In this document: in pieces, positions 44,825 to 52,437 of the stretch
Numbering within the stretch: position 1 is the stretch's first letter
Layout: the number at the start of each line of letters is the position of its first letter
Origin: Azospirillum sp.
GTDB taxonomy: Bacteria > Pseudomonadota > Alphaproteobacteria > Azospirillales > Azospirillaceae
Direction: 5' to 3'
Length of the DNA: 64,000 nt
NCBI GenBank assembly: GCA_027486405.1
Contig: JAIXPD010000047.1
Span: 62,001-126,000 of the forward strand
Program-made: the position numbers and the translations under genes
Notes under the pieces: model-generated
Database searches by the model: none
Told to the model about the DNA's origin: nothing
The model's input: the letters and a program-made list of their open reading frames with translations, nothing else

Positions 44825-47185
44825 ATGGCGGGGGTGCGGCCTGTCGCCGCGCGCATTGACCTTGGGTGGAAGTGGGGCCAGGCCGTGAGCGCCGACCGAC
44901 CGGATCAGCTTTTCGCCGGACCGCGACCGGGCCATCTGGGCAAGGCGGGCAAGGCCGCGCCCGCGAAACGATCCGCTCCCGCCAAGGGATCGCGCTTCGC
45001 CCTGGGCAAACTGCCGATCTTCGGCACGGCCAAGGCCGCCAAGGCCGCCAAACCGTCCCCCGCTGCGCCCCCGCCGCCAACACCGCCCAAGCCCCCCCCA
45101 AAAGCCCCGCAGGCCGCGCCCAAACCGGTTCGGTCCAGCGGGCGTTCCGTTGGGGGCGGGGGCGGGGGTGGGGGCGGGTCGGATCGCGGGATGCGCTGGG
45201 GCTTGCGGCTGGGCACGCTGATTCATTGGGGGCTGGTGGTCGCCATCTGGTGCGGGGTGGGGCTGGGCGCGGTGCTGGCCTATTTCGCGCTCGATCTGCC
45301 GGACATTTCCAAGGTGGCGCAGTTCGAACGCCGCGCCTCCGTCACCGTGCTGGCCGCCGATGGGACCGAATTCGCCCGCTTCGGCGATCTGCACGGCACG
45401 ACCTTGAGCGTCAAGGATCTGCCGCCGCACCTGATCCAAGCGGTCTTGGCGATCGAGGATCGGCGCTTCTACTCCCATTTCGGCATCGATCCGATTGGCT
45501 TGGCGCGCGCGGTGTACGTCAATTGGCGGTCGGGGCGGGCCACGCAGGGCGGATCCACCATCACCCAGCAGTTGGCGAAGAACCTGTTCCTGACGGCGGA
45601 AAAATCGCTGAAGCGCAAGATTCAGGAGGCGATGCTCGCCCTGTGGCTGGAGCGCCGCTTCACCAAGGATCAAATCCTCACCGCCTATCTCAACCGCGTC
45701 TATCTGGGGGCGGGAACCTTCGGGGTGGACGCGGCGGCGCGCACCTATTTCGGCAAACCGGCCACCCAGGTGGACATGCGCGAATCGGCCGTGCTGGCCG
45801 CGCTTTTGAAAGCGCCCTCGCGCTACGCCCCCACCACCAACCCCGACGAATCGGCCGAACGCGCCCGCATCGTGCTGGCGGCGATGGCCGACGCCGGGTT
45901 CATCACGCCGCAGGCGGCGGAAAACGCCCGCAACACCCCGCCGGTCCCGCGCCGCAAGCCGGGCGGCGATGGCCGTTACTTCGCCGATTGGGTGACGGAT
46001 CTGGTGTCGGGCTTCGTCGGGTCCGGTCATGGCGACGTCATCGTGCGGACCACGCTGGACTTGAAGATGCAGCGCGCCGCCGAACAGCGGCTGGAAACGC
46101 TGCTCGCCACCGCCGGCCCCAGCGCGAATGTGCGCCAGGGTGCCCTGGTCGCCATGTCGCCCGACGGCGCGGTGCGGGCGCTGGTCGGTGGCCGCGATTA
46201 CGACAGCAGCGAGTTCAACCGCGCCATCCAGGCCCAGCGGCAACCGGGATCGGCCTTCAAACCCTTCGTCTATCTCGCCGGGTTGGAGGCGGGTTGGACG
46301 CCCGACACGCTGATCGAGGACGCGCCGATCCAGATCGGCAATTGGAGTCCGGGCAATTACGACGGCAAATACCGGGGGCCGATCACGCTGGCCACCGCAC
46401 TCGCCCATTCCTCCAACACCGCCACCGTGCGCCTGATCGAAAAGGTGGGGACGGAGCGGGTGCGCCACCTCGCCGCCGCGCTGGGCATCGGCACGCCGAT
46501 GATCAAGGATCTGTCGCTGGCGCTGGGAACCAGCGAGGTGACGTTGCTCGATCTCGTCCGCGCCTACGTCGGCATCGCCAACCGGGGTGCGCCGGTCTGG
46601 GCCTACGCCATCACCGAAATCCGCGACCGCGACGGGACCGTGCTGTACCGCCGCCAGGGCGGTGGTTCCGCCGCCGTGGTCGATCCGGCGCTGGCCGTGC
46701 AGTTGGCGCGGATGATGGCGGGGGTGATCGAGTTCGGCACCGGCAAAAGCGCCAAGCTCGACCGCCCGGCGGCGGCGAAATCGGGCACGACGCAGGAGTA
46801 CCGCGACGCGTGGTTCGTCGGCTTCACCGCCGATCTGGTCGCCGGGGTGTGGCTGGGCAACGACAACAACGAGGCGATGAAGCGCGTCACCGGCGGCACG
46901 CTGCCCGCCAGGCTGTGGCAAGGCTTCATGATGGACGCCCACGCGGGCAAGCCACCGCGCCCGCTGCCCGGATTGGACGGCGCGCCCGCCTGGACCACGC
47001 CGGTGGCGGGTGCAACGCCGGGGACCGGTCCGGTGGGCCATCCCGGCGCGGCTCCGGTCGGGGCCGCCGCACCGCCCGCCGTCCCGGCGCGCGACGACAG
47101 CGGCATCGGCTCGCTCATCAGCCGTCTGGTCGGCGGTGGCAGCGCGCCAAAGGTTCAGCAGGATTACAATGGATCGGTGCGCTGA
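44825..47185 (+). CDS. mrcA: Bifunctional penicillin-binding protein 1A (mrcA type)
   Basis: A 786-residue inner-membrane enzyme that polymerises and crosslinks peptidoglycan. About 120 N-terminal residues are basic and low-complexity (Pro/Ala/Lys and a glycine run). One membrane helix lies near 128-152, then the GT51 glycosyltransferase with IEDRRFYSHFGID and GGSTITQQLAKNLFL, then the transpeptidase with SAFKPF (SxxK), SSNTATV (SxN) and AKSGTTQ (KSG). The C-terminal tail is Ala/Pro-rich. The long basic N-terminus is unusual and may bind a partner or be over-called: ATG 44825 and GTG 44885 are both possible starts. Confidence 0.95.
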   Translation: MAGVRPVAARIDLGWKWGQAVSADRPDQLFAGPRPGHLGKAGKAAPAKRSAPAKGSRFALGKLPIFGTAKAAKAAKPSPAAPPPPTPPKPPPKAPQAAPKPVRSSGRSVGGGGGGGGGSDRGMRWGLRLGTLIHWGLVVAIWCGVGLGAVLAYFALDLPDISKVAQFERRASVTVLAADGTEFARFGDLHGTTLSVKDLPPHLIQAVLAIEDRRFYSHFGIDPIGLARAVYVNWRSGRATQGGSTITQQLAKNLFLTAEKSLKRKIQEAMLALWLERRFTKDQILTAYLNRVYLGAGTFGVDAAARTYFGKPATQVDMRESAVLAALLKAPSRYAPTTNPDESAERARIVLAAMADAGFITPQAAENARNTPPVPRRKPGGDGRYFADWVTDLVSGFVGSGHGDVIVRTTLDLKMQRAAEQRLETLLATAGPSANVRQGALVAMSPDGAVRALVGGRDYDSSEFNRAIQAQRQPGSAFKPFVYLAGLEAGWTPDTLIEDAPIQIGNWSPGNYDGKYRGPITLATALAHSSNTATVRLIEKVGTERVRHLAAALGIGTPMIKDLSLALGTSEVTLLDLVRAYVGIANRGAPVWAYAITEIRDRDGTVLYRRQGGGSAAVVDPALAVQLARMMAGVIEFGTGKSAKLDRPAAAKSGTTQEYRDAWFVGFTADLVAGVWLGNDNNEAMKRVTGGTLPARLWQGFMMDAHAGKPPRPLPGLDGAPAWTTPVAGATPGTGPVGHPGAAPVGAAAPPAVPARDDSGIGSLISRLVGGGSAPKVQQDYNGSVR

Positions 47186-47329
47186 CTTTGTTATTGATCA
47201 AATGAATACTTGGATATGCTTTGTGTGTAACTGGAGTGAAGCGTAAAATTTTTTATAGTTTGATCTTGGATTCATTGAGTCCTGGTCCTAGCTGTAGGTC
47301 TGAAATCATTCATACGCTAGGAGGTGTTT

Positions 47330-47689
47330 GTGGTTGATGTTAAGAGCCTTCCTCCTCATGGCCCTTTTCAGGAGACTCCCCGGACGCGTAATTTGCGTCC
47401 ATCGAATCGACTCTCTGGTGATCAAGAAAAACAAATTCGACAACTGGCAAAGACTGGGCTGTCGGCAACTGAGATATCTGAAAATCTCTCTGTTGATCTC
47501 AGAAAAGTCGAATTGGCAATGGCGACTCTGCGAACGCGCGCTTCACGCCGAACGCGATTTACACTGAATGTTGGCGACGCTGCATATCGATACATTGAAA
47601 GGGAAAAACACCCTGGAGAGACTGTGTGGCAAGCAATGGACAGGCTTTTCTCGGAGCTTGATGGGTATCGGTCAATGACCCGGCGTTAA
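47330..47689 (+). CDS. Small helix-turn-helix-like protein in an AT-rich island
   Basis: A 119-residue protein from GTG 47330, chosen for the GGAGG five bases upstream. Residues 33-65 (SGDQEKQIRQLAKTGLSATE) read as a helix-turn-helix, followed by a conserved-looking C-terminal half with a RYIEREKHPGETVWQAMDRL pattern. No family is recognised. Base composition is much lower in GC than both neighbours, and the preceding 140 bp are also AT-rich. Its last 18 bp overlap the convergent flavoprotein gene, so it may be a recent insertion. Confidence 0.6.
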   Translation: MVDVKSLPPHGPFQETPRTRNLRPSNRLSGDQEKQIRQLAKTGLSATEISENLSVDLRKVELAMATLRTRASRRTRFTLNVGDAAYRYIEREKHPGETVWQAMDRLFSELDGYRSMTRR

Positions 47690-48994
47690 TGTTTCACTCA
47701 GCCGGTCCACGATCCCCCGGCCCACGGCCACGCCCATGGCGAAGCAGCCTTGCAGGAGATAGCCGCCGGTCGGGGCCTCCCAATCCAGCATTTCACCGGC
47801 CAGGAACAGGCCGGGGTGGCGTTTCAGCATGAAACGCTCGTCCAGTTCGTCCAGCGCCACGCCGCCCGCGCTGGAAATGGCGCGGTCGATGGGGCGGACG
47901 CCGGTCAGCGGCATCGGCAGCGCCTTCAGGCTGCGGGCCAGCGCCGCCGGGTCGGACAGGTCGGCCACCGGGGTGAATTCGCGCAGCAGCGCGGCGCGCA
48001 CCCCCGAAATGCCCAGCGATTTTTTCAGGAAGGTTGCCAGCGACTCGGCCCCGCGCTGGCGCAGGCGGTGCGCCACCTCGGCCTCTGTGCGGTCGGGCAG
48101 CAGATCCAGCGTCAGGATGGCGTGGCCGTCGGCGGCGATGGCGTCGCGCAGCGGGGCGCTGAGGGCGTAAACGGCCCCGCCCTCGATCCCGCTGTCGGTG
48201 ACGATGAACTCCCCCTTGATCCGCCGACCGGCAACGGACTGGCGGGGGGCGGACGGGCCTGCGACGGACAGGCCGACGCTTTTCACCGGCTCCCCGGCGA
48301 AGCGGGCGCGCAGGTGATCGGACCACGGCACCTCGAACCCCATGTTCGACGGGCGCAGCGGGGCGATGGCGACGCCAAGACCGGCGAGCGGCCCGGTCCA
48401 ACGCCCGTCCGATCCGGTGCGCGGCCAGCTTGCCCCGCCCAGCGCCAGCAGGGTGGCGCGTGGCGACAGCGCCACGGCCTGCCCCTCGGCGGTGGTCAGC
48501 GTCAGGCGGCCGTCGGCGTCCCAGCCGGTCCAGCGGTGGCGGCGGTGCAGGGTCACGCCCAGCCCGTCGAGCCGCCGCAGCCACGCCCGCACCAGGGTCG
48601 ATGCCTTCATGCCGACGGGAAACACCCGCCCGCTGCTGCCGACGAAGGTTTCCACCCCCAAATCCGCCGCCCAATCGCGCAGGGCGTCGGGCGGGAAATC
48701 GGCGAGCAGACGACGGAACAGCGGTTCCGCCGCGCCGTAACGCGGCAGAAAGCGGTCGAGCGGTTCGGAATGGGTCAGGTTCAACCCACCGCGCCCGGCG
48801 AGCAGCAGCTTGCGCGCCGGGCTGGGGGCATGGTCGAACACGGCCACGCGCAGCCCGGCGCTGGCCGCGACCTCCGCCGCCATCAGCCCGGTCGGGCCGC
48901 TGCCGACGATGACGAGGTCAAGGGCGGCCAGATCACGATCCGTCGGAAGCGGGCGGGCCGGATCGGCGACGGGTGGGCGCGGGGCCTCGGTCAA
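47672..48994 (-). CDS. BaiN/RdsA-like flavoprotein of the TIGR03862/HI0933 family
   Basis: A 440-residue FAD-binding oxidoreductase. The FAD-binding GSGPTGLMAAEVAASAG is near residue 32, then RKLLLAGRGGLNLTHS, and the C-terminal family signature LFLAGEMLDWEAPTGGYLLQGCFAMG. HI0933-type proteins are flavin reductases, with some acting on bile-acid-like substrates and most uncharacterised. Its TTG start codon (48992-48994) directly follows the stop of the upstream 86-aa gene, so the two are coupled. It overlaps the AT-rich island gene at its 3' end. Confidence 0.85.
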   Translation of the reverse strand: MTEAPRPPVADPARPLPTDRDLAALDLVIVGSGPTGLMAAEVAASAGLRVAVFDHAPSPARKLLLAGRGGLNLTHSEPLDRFLPRYGAAEPLFRRLLADFPPDALRDWAADLGVETFVGSSGRVFPVGMKASTLVRAWLRRLDGLGVTLHRRHRWTGWDADGRLTLTTAEGQAVALSPRATLLALGGASWPRTGSDGRWTGPLAGLGVAIAPLRPSNMGFEVPWSDHLRARFAGEPVKSVGLSVAGPSAPRQSVAGRRIKGEFIVTDSGIEGGAVYALSAPLRDAIAADGHAILTLDLLPDRTEAEVAHRLRQRGAESLATFLKKSLGISGVRAALLREFTPVADLSDPAALARSLKALPMPLTGVRPIDRAISSAGGVALDELDERFMLKRHPGLFLAGEMLDWEAPTGGYLLQGCFAMGVAVGRGIVDRLSETLTPGH

Positions 48995-49255
48995 TCAGTC
49001 TTCCTCGTCCTGCGCAACCTCGTCGGCGAGGTCGGAGGCGAGATCGGCGAAGTAACCGGCGTCCACCTCCAGCCCGTTTTCCTCGCAAATGCGCATGAAC
49101 ACGCGGTAGGCGTGCAGGATGGCAACGTCGAGGACGGCAAGGTCGCCTTCCTCGCTGTGACGATCCTCGATCTCCCGCTCTTGCAGGGTGGCGACGATGT
49201 CGTGCGCGGCGGCTTGCAGAACCGCGTCCATGGCCTGTTTGTGTTGGTTCGACAT
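48995..49255 (-). CDS. Small acidic conserved hypothetical protein (86 aa)
   Basis: An 86-residue acidic, helical, soluble protein of unknown function (MSNQHKQAMDAVLQ at the N-terminus, DAGYFADLASDLADEVAQDE at the C-terminus). GAGGA precedes ATG 49255; ATG 49270 is in frame. It is immediately followed by the flavoprotein gene. It looks like a conserved alphaproteobacterial hypothetical but I recognise no family. Confidence 0.7.
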   Translation of the reverse strand: MSNQHKQAMDAVLQAAAHDIVATLQEREIEDRHSEEGDLAVLDVAILHAYRVFMRICEENGLEVDAGYFADLASDLADEVAQDEED

Positions 49256-49430
49256 CGCGGGCGTCCTCATCTCCGGTCGTGGTTCGTCGCCCCATCGGTC
49301 AGGACCGGCGCACAGGGCCGACGGGGGTGCCGGTGCGGCGCGAACCGCCGGGTGCCTGGGCAGCAACCGGGGTCAGGCGCAGACCGGCTCCCCCTTGTTG
49401 TAGAACCGTTTCGCGGCGGGGAACAAGCCC

Positions 49431-49643
49431 TTAGAGCACACCCTTGCGGGCGATCGCCAGCGCCTCGGCCACGACCTCGGAATCGCCGATGTGGTTGGCC
49501 AGCAGCAGGATCAGCTTGGCGTTCAGCGTGGCGCTTTGGTCGGGGGTCAGATCGCGGTGGCTGTCGATCAGAGCCTGATAAACGTCATCCGGGTTGGCGA
49601 ATCGGGCGGTGGTGACAAGAGCGTTGGTGATTGGGGCGGCCAT
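49431..49643 (-). CDS. DUF2783 small protein, probable MhaB-type coupling subunit
   Basis: A 70-residue protein with the DUF2783 core FANPDDVYQALIDSHRDL and LNAKLILLLANHIGD. DUF2783 genes commonly accompany flavin hydroxylase genes. In Pseudomonas putida, 3-hydroxyphenylacetate 6-hydroxylase has a flavoprotein, MhaA, and a small coupling protein, MhaB, that this could correspond to. CAGGAG lies 10 bases before the ATG. It follows the flavin hydroxylase gene by 41 bp on the same strand, so the two are probably one operon. The exact MhaB assignment is inference from size and context. Confidence 0.7.
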   Translation of the reverse strand: MAAPITNALVTTARFANPDDVYQALIDSHRDLTPDQSATLNAKLILLLANHIGDSEVVAEALAIARKGVL

Positions 49644-49684
49644 CGTGGCGGAACTCCTGAACAGGGAAGGGGGTGAGCGCCGAC

Positions 49685-51361
49685 TCAGCGACCGACCCAG
49701 CGACCAACCGCGCGGTTCAGCGCGGCGGCCAGGGCGGGGCCGTCGAAGGCGCGCCAGCGGGCGGCGATGTGCTGGTCGGGCCGGATCAGATACAGGCTGC
49801 CCGGTGTCAGATCGTAGCGCTCGCGCAACCGACCGGCGCGGTCCACCAGCGTGCTGGCGGCGTTGGTGACGGTCCCGCGCCGGTCGGCCACGGCGTGCCA
49901 GACCAGCGGCAGCGGCCCGGCGGCCAGCGCGTCCAGCGCGGCGGCGGTCTCGGTCGGGACCGGCCCATCCCCGGCGGCGCAGAGCACGACGAAGCGCCCA
50001 TCGAGCGCGTCCATCAACCAGCCGTCCTGGCCGTTCCGTTCCACCGGCGCGTCGGTGGCCGGTGCGCCGGGGACCATCTTTCCGGCGAAGGCATCACGGT
50101 CGGGCGTGTTCAGCGGGCTGTCGAGGTAGGTGGTGGGGGTGGACAGGCGGCCCGAATTGACCAGGGAGCGGGCAAAGGGAAACTCCTCCGCCAGTTCCAG
50201 CACGGCGTCGCGGAAAATCCGGCTCATCGCGCTTTTCGGGGTGATGAAGTCGGTGGAGCGGGTCGAGTTGAGGATGTTCTCCTTGGCCGCCGCCACCCGC
50301 TCGTCCGAATAGCTGTCGAGCAGGGACTCCGGGGCCAGCCCGTCGAGCACCAGTTTCAGTTTCCAGGCCAGATTGTCGGCGTCGGGCACGCCGCTGTTGG
50401 CCCCGCGCGCGCCGAACGGCGACACCTGATGCGCCGAATCCCCGGCGAAGAACACCCGGCCCGCCCGGAAATTGTCCAGGCGACGGCATTGGAAGGTGTA
50501 GACCGACACCCATTCCAGCTCGAACGGCGTGTCGTCGCCCAGCATGGCTTTTAGGCGCGGGATGACACGCTCGGGCTTCTTTTCCTCCTCCGGGTCGGCG
50601 TCCCAGCCCAGTTGGAAATCGATGCGCCACACATTGTCCGGCTGCATGTGCAGCAGGGCCGATTGCTTGCGGTGGAAGGGCGGGTCGAACCAGAACCAGC
50701 GCTCCGCCGGGAAATCGGCGGTCATGATGACGTCGGCGATCAGGAAGCGGTCCTTGAACACCTCGCCATGGAACTCCAGCCCCAGCATCTTGCGGACGGA
50801 GGATTTCGCCCCGTCGCAGGCGATCACCCAATCGGCCTCGAGCGCGTAGACGCCATCGGGGGTTTCCACCTGCAACACCACATGGTCGCCCTCGTCCTTC
50901 ACCGACAGCACGCGCGACAGCCAACGCAGCTCAAGCCCATCCTGGCGACCGGCCTCGGCGACCAGATAATCCTCCAAGTAATATTGCTGAAGGTTGATGA
51001 AGGCCGGGATCTTGTGGTCCGGCTCCGGCAGCAGATCGAATTGGTAGACCAGCCCGTCGCCGTTGAAGACCTTGCCGATCTTCCAGACCACGCCCTTGTC
51101 GATCATGCGCTGGCCCACGCCCAGCCGGTCCCACACCTCCAGCGCCCGCTTGGCGTAGCAGACGGCGCGGCTGCCGACGCTGACCGTGTCCTCCGCGTCG
51201 AGCACCACCACCGGCACGCCCTTTTTCGCCAGATCGAGCGCGGCGGTCAGGCCGACCGGCCCGGCCCCGATCACCACCACCGGATGACGGGGCCGCGCGC
51301 CGGTGCGCTGTTCCACCGACGGCTGATAGGGAAATTTCGGATAGCTGTAGGCCGCATGCAT
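49685..51361 (-). CDS. FAD-dependent aromatic hydroxylase (MhpA/MhaA family)
   Basis: A 558-residue class A flavin monooxygenase. The Rossmann motif VVVIGAGPVGLTAALDLAKKG is near residue 27, the DG motif WVIACDGAKSSVRKMLGL is near 180, and the GD motif VFFAGDSAHQVSPFGARGAN is near 305, all intact. A C-terminal thioredoxin-like domain follows. This family hydroxylates phenolic acids such as 3-hydroxyphenylpropionate, and its MhaA branch makes homogentisate from 3-hydroxyphenylacetate. Here a DUF2783 gene follows, and homogentisate dioxygenase and fumarylacetoacetase genes lie 4-6 kb away. The palindromic operator upstream resembles the one before hmgA. Hence 3-hydroxyphenylacetate is the likeliest substrate. 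Confidence 0.85.
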   Translation of the reverse strand: MHAAYSYPKFPYQPSVEQRTGARPRHPVVVIGAGPVGLTAALDLAKKGVPVVVLDAEDTVSVGSRAVCYAKRALEVWDRLGVGQRMIDKGVVWKIGKVFNGDGLVYQFDLLPEPDHKIPAFINLQQYYLEDYLVAEAGRQDGLELRWLSRVLSVKDEGDHVVLQVETPDGVYALEADWVIACDGAKSSVRKMLGLEFHGEVFKDRFLIADVIMTADFPAERWFWFDPPFHRKQSALLHMQPDNVWRIDFQLGWDADPEEEKKPERVIPRLKAMLGDDTPFELEWVSVYTFQCRRLDNFRAGRVFFAGDSAHQVSPFGARGANSGVPDADNLAWKLKLVLDGLAPESLLDSYSDERVAAAKENILNSTRSTDFITPKSAMSRIFRDAVLELAEEFPFARSLVNSGRLSTPTTYLDSPLNTPDRDAFAGKMVPGAPATDAPVERNGQDGWLMDALDGRFVVLCAAGDGPVPTETAAALDALAAGPLPLVWHAVADRRGTVTNAASTLVDRAGRLRERYDLTPGSLYLIRPDQHIAARWRAFDGPALAAALNRAVGRWVGR

Positions 51362-51416
51362 GGATGTTTCCCCCTGGGGATGGATTTGGGCGGATTGTTA
51401 TTGTTGCGAACGATAC

Positions 51417-51432
51417 AGTTTCATTTGATACC
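51417..51432. promoter_or_regulatory. Operator-like site upstream of the aromatic hydroxylase
   Basis: AGTTTC, four bases, GATACC. It shares 14 of 20 positions with the palindrome before hmgA (55206-55225), with one half exact and the other imperfect. It lies 56-71 bp before the hydroxylase start and could also affect the divergent paaY-like gene. Confidence 0.5.
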
Positions 51433-51569
51433 AATCAAGCGCTGTTCGTGCGGGGCGGTGTATGCGATACAAACACAATGCATGATGCGGAAAATCAGTA
51501 TCGCGTGCAACGCGGTTGCGGTGTAGCCTGGGCCGCGACACCCGCTGTTGTCATCGCCGAGGATGCCCG

Positions 51570-52187
51570 ATGAGCCTGCCGCGCCCCACCGTCTACGCCA
51601 TCGACGGTGTGGTTCCCGTGATCGACCCGACCGCCTTCGTCCATCCGTCGGCGGTGCTGATCGGCGATGTGGTGATCGGGCCGCGCTGCTACGTCGGCCC
51701 CTGCGCCAGCCTGCGCGGCGATTTCGGCCGGATCATCCTGGAGGCGGGCAGCAACGTGCAGGACAATTGCACCATGCACGCCTTTCCCGGCCACGACGCG
51801 GTGATCGAGGTCGATGGCCATGTCGGCCACGGCGCGGTGTTGCACGGCTGCGTCGTCAAGCGCGGGGCGCTGGTGGGGATGAACGCGGTGGTGATGGATG
51901 GCGCGGTGATCGGCGAACAGGCCATCGTCGCCGCCATGGCCTTCGTCAAGGCCGGTTTTGCCGTGCCGCCGCGCACGCTGGCCGCCGGGATGCCCGCCAA
52001 GCTGGTGCGGGACCTGAGCGATCAGGAGATCGCCTGGAAGGCCGAGGGGACCGCCGAATACCAGCGCCTCAGCCAGCGCTCGCTCGCCACCATGGTTGCG
52101 TGCGACGCCCTGACGGTCGAGGAGGCGAACCGCCCGCGCGTGGACGCGGGCACCGTGAAGCCGCTGCACCGCACCAAGGAGGGGTGA
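51570..52187 (+). CDS. paaY: PaaY-like hexapeptide-repeat protein (gamma-carbonic anhydrase fold)
   Basis: A 205-residue left-handed beta-helix protein with PTAFVHPSAVLIGDVVIGPR, GPCASLRGDFGRI and the metal-binding VQDNCTMHAFPGHDAVIEVDGHVGHGAVLHGC, that is the three-histidine gamma-carbonic anhydrase site. The C-terminal extension and overall length match PaaY of phenylacetate catabolism, a thioesterase rescuing CoA from dead-end intermediates. Other paa genes are not in the window. GAGGA precedes ATG 51570. It is divergent from the flavin hydroxylase and may share its control region. Confidence 0.85.
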   Translation: MSLPRPTVYAIDGVVPVIDPTAFVHPSAVLIGDVVIGPRCYVGPCASLRGDFGRIILEAGSNVQDNCTMHAFPGHDAVIEVDGHVGHGAVLHGCVVKRGALVGMNAVVMDGAVIGEQAIVAAMAFVKAGFAVPPRTLAAGMPAKLVRDLSDQEIAWKAEGTAEYQRLSQRSLATMVACDALTVEEANRPRVDAGTVKPLHRTKEG

Positions 52188-52388
52188 GCGGATTCACACA
52201 TCTTTGGCTTAAGCAACTCATTGGAAGGAAAAGAACTTTCCACCGTCATTCCCGCGAAGGCGGGAATCCAGACTTAATCCATAAGGTTCGTCTGGCAAAC
52301 TCTGGCTCCCCGCCTTCGCGGGGATGACGGAAAAGTCGTTTTCCTTCAATTGGTTGCGGTAAGTGAAAGATGTGTGAATGCCATAGCC
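52188..52388. repeat. MITE-like palindromic element, copy 2
   Basis: The same interior as 22007-22212, in the same orientation, directly after the paaY-like gene. Its outermost few bases match the opposite ends of copy 1: the left side reads GCGGATTCACAC and the right side GTGTGAATGCCATAGCC. Confidence 0.85.
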
Positions 52389-52437
52389 AAGGAGGGGTGA
52401 GGGCGGCGCAGCGGGTGGGAGCGGTGGGTGGTGGCGT

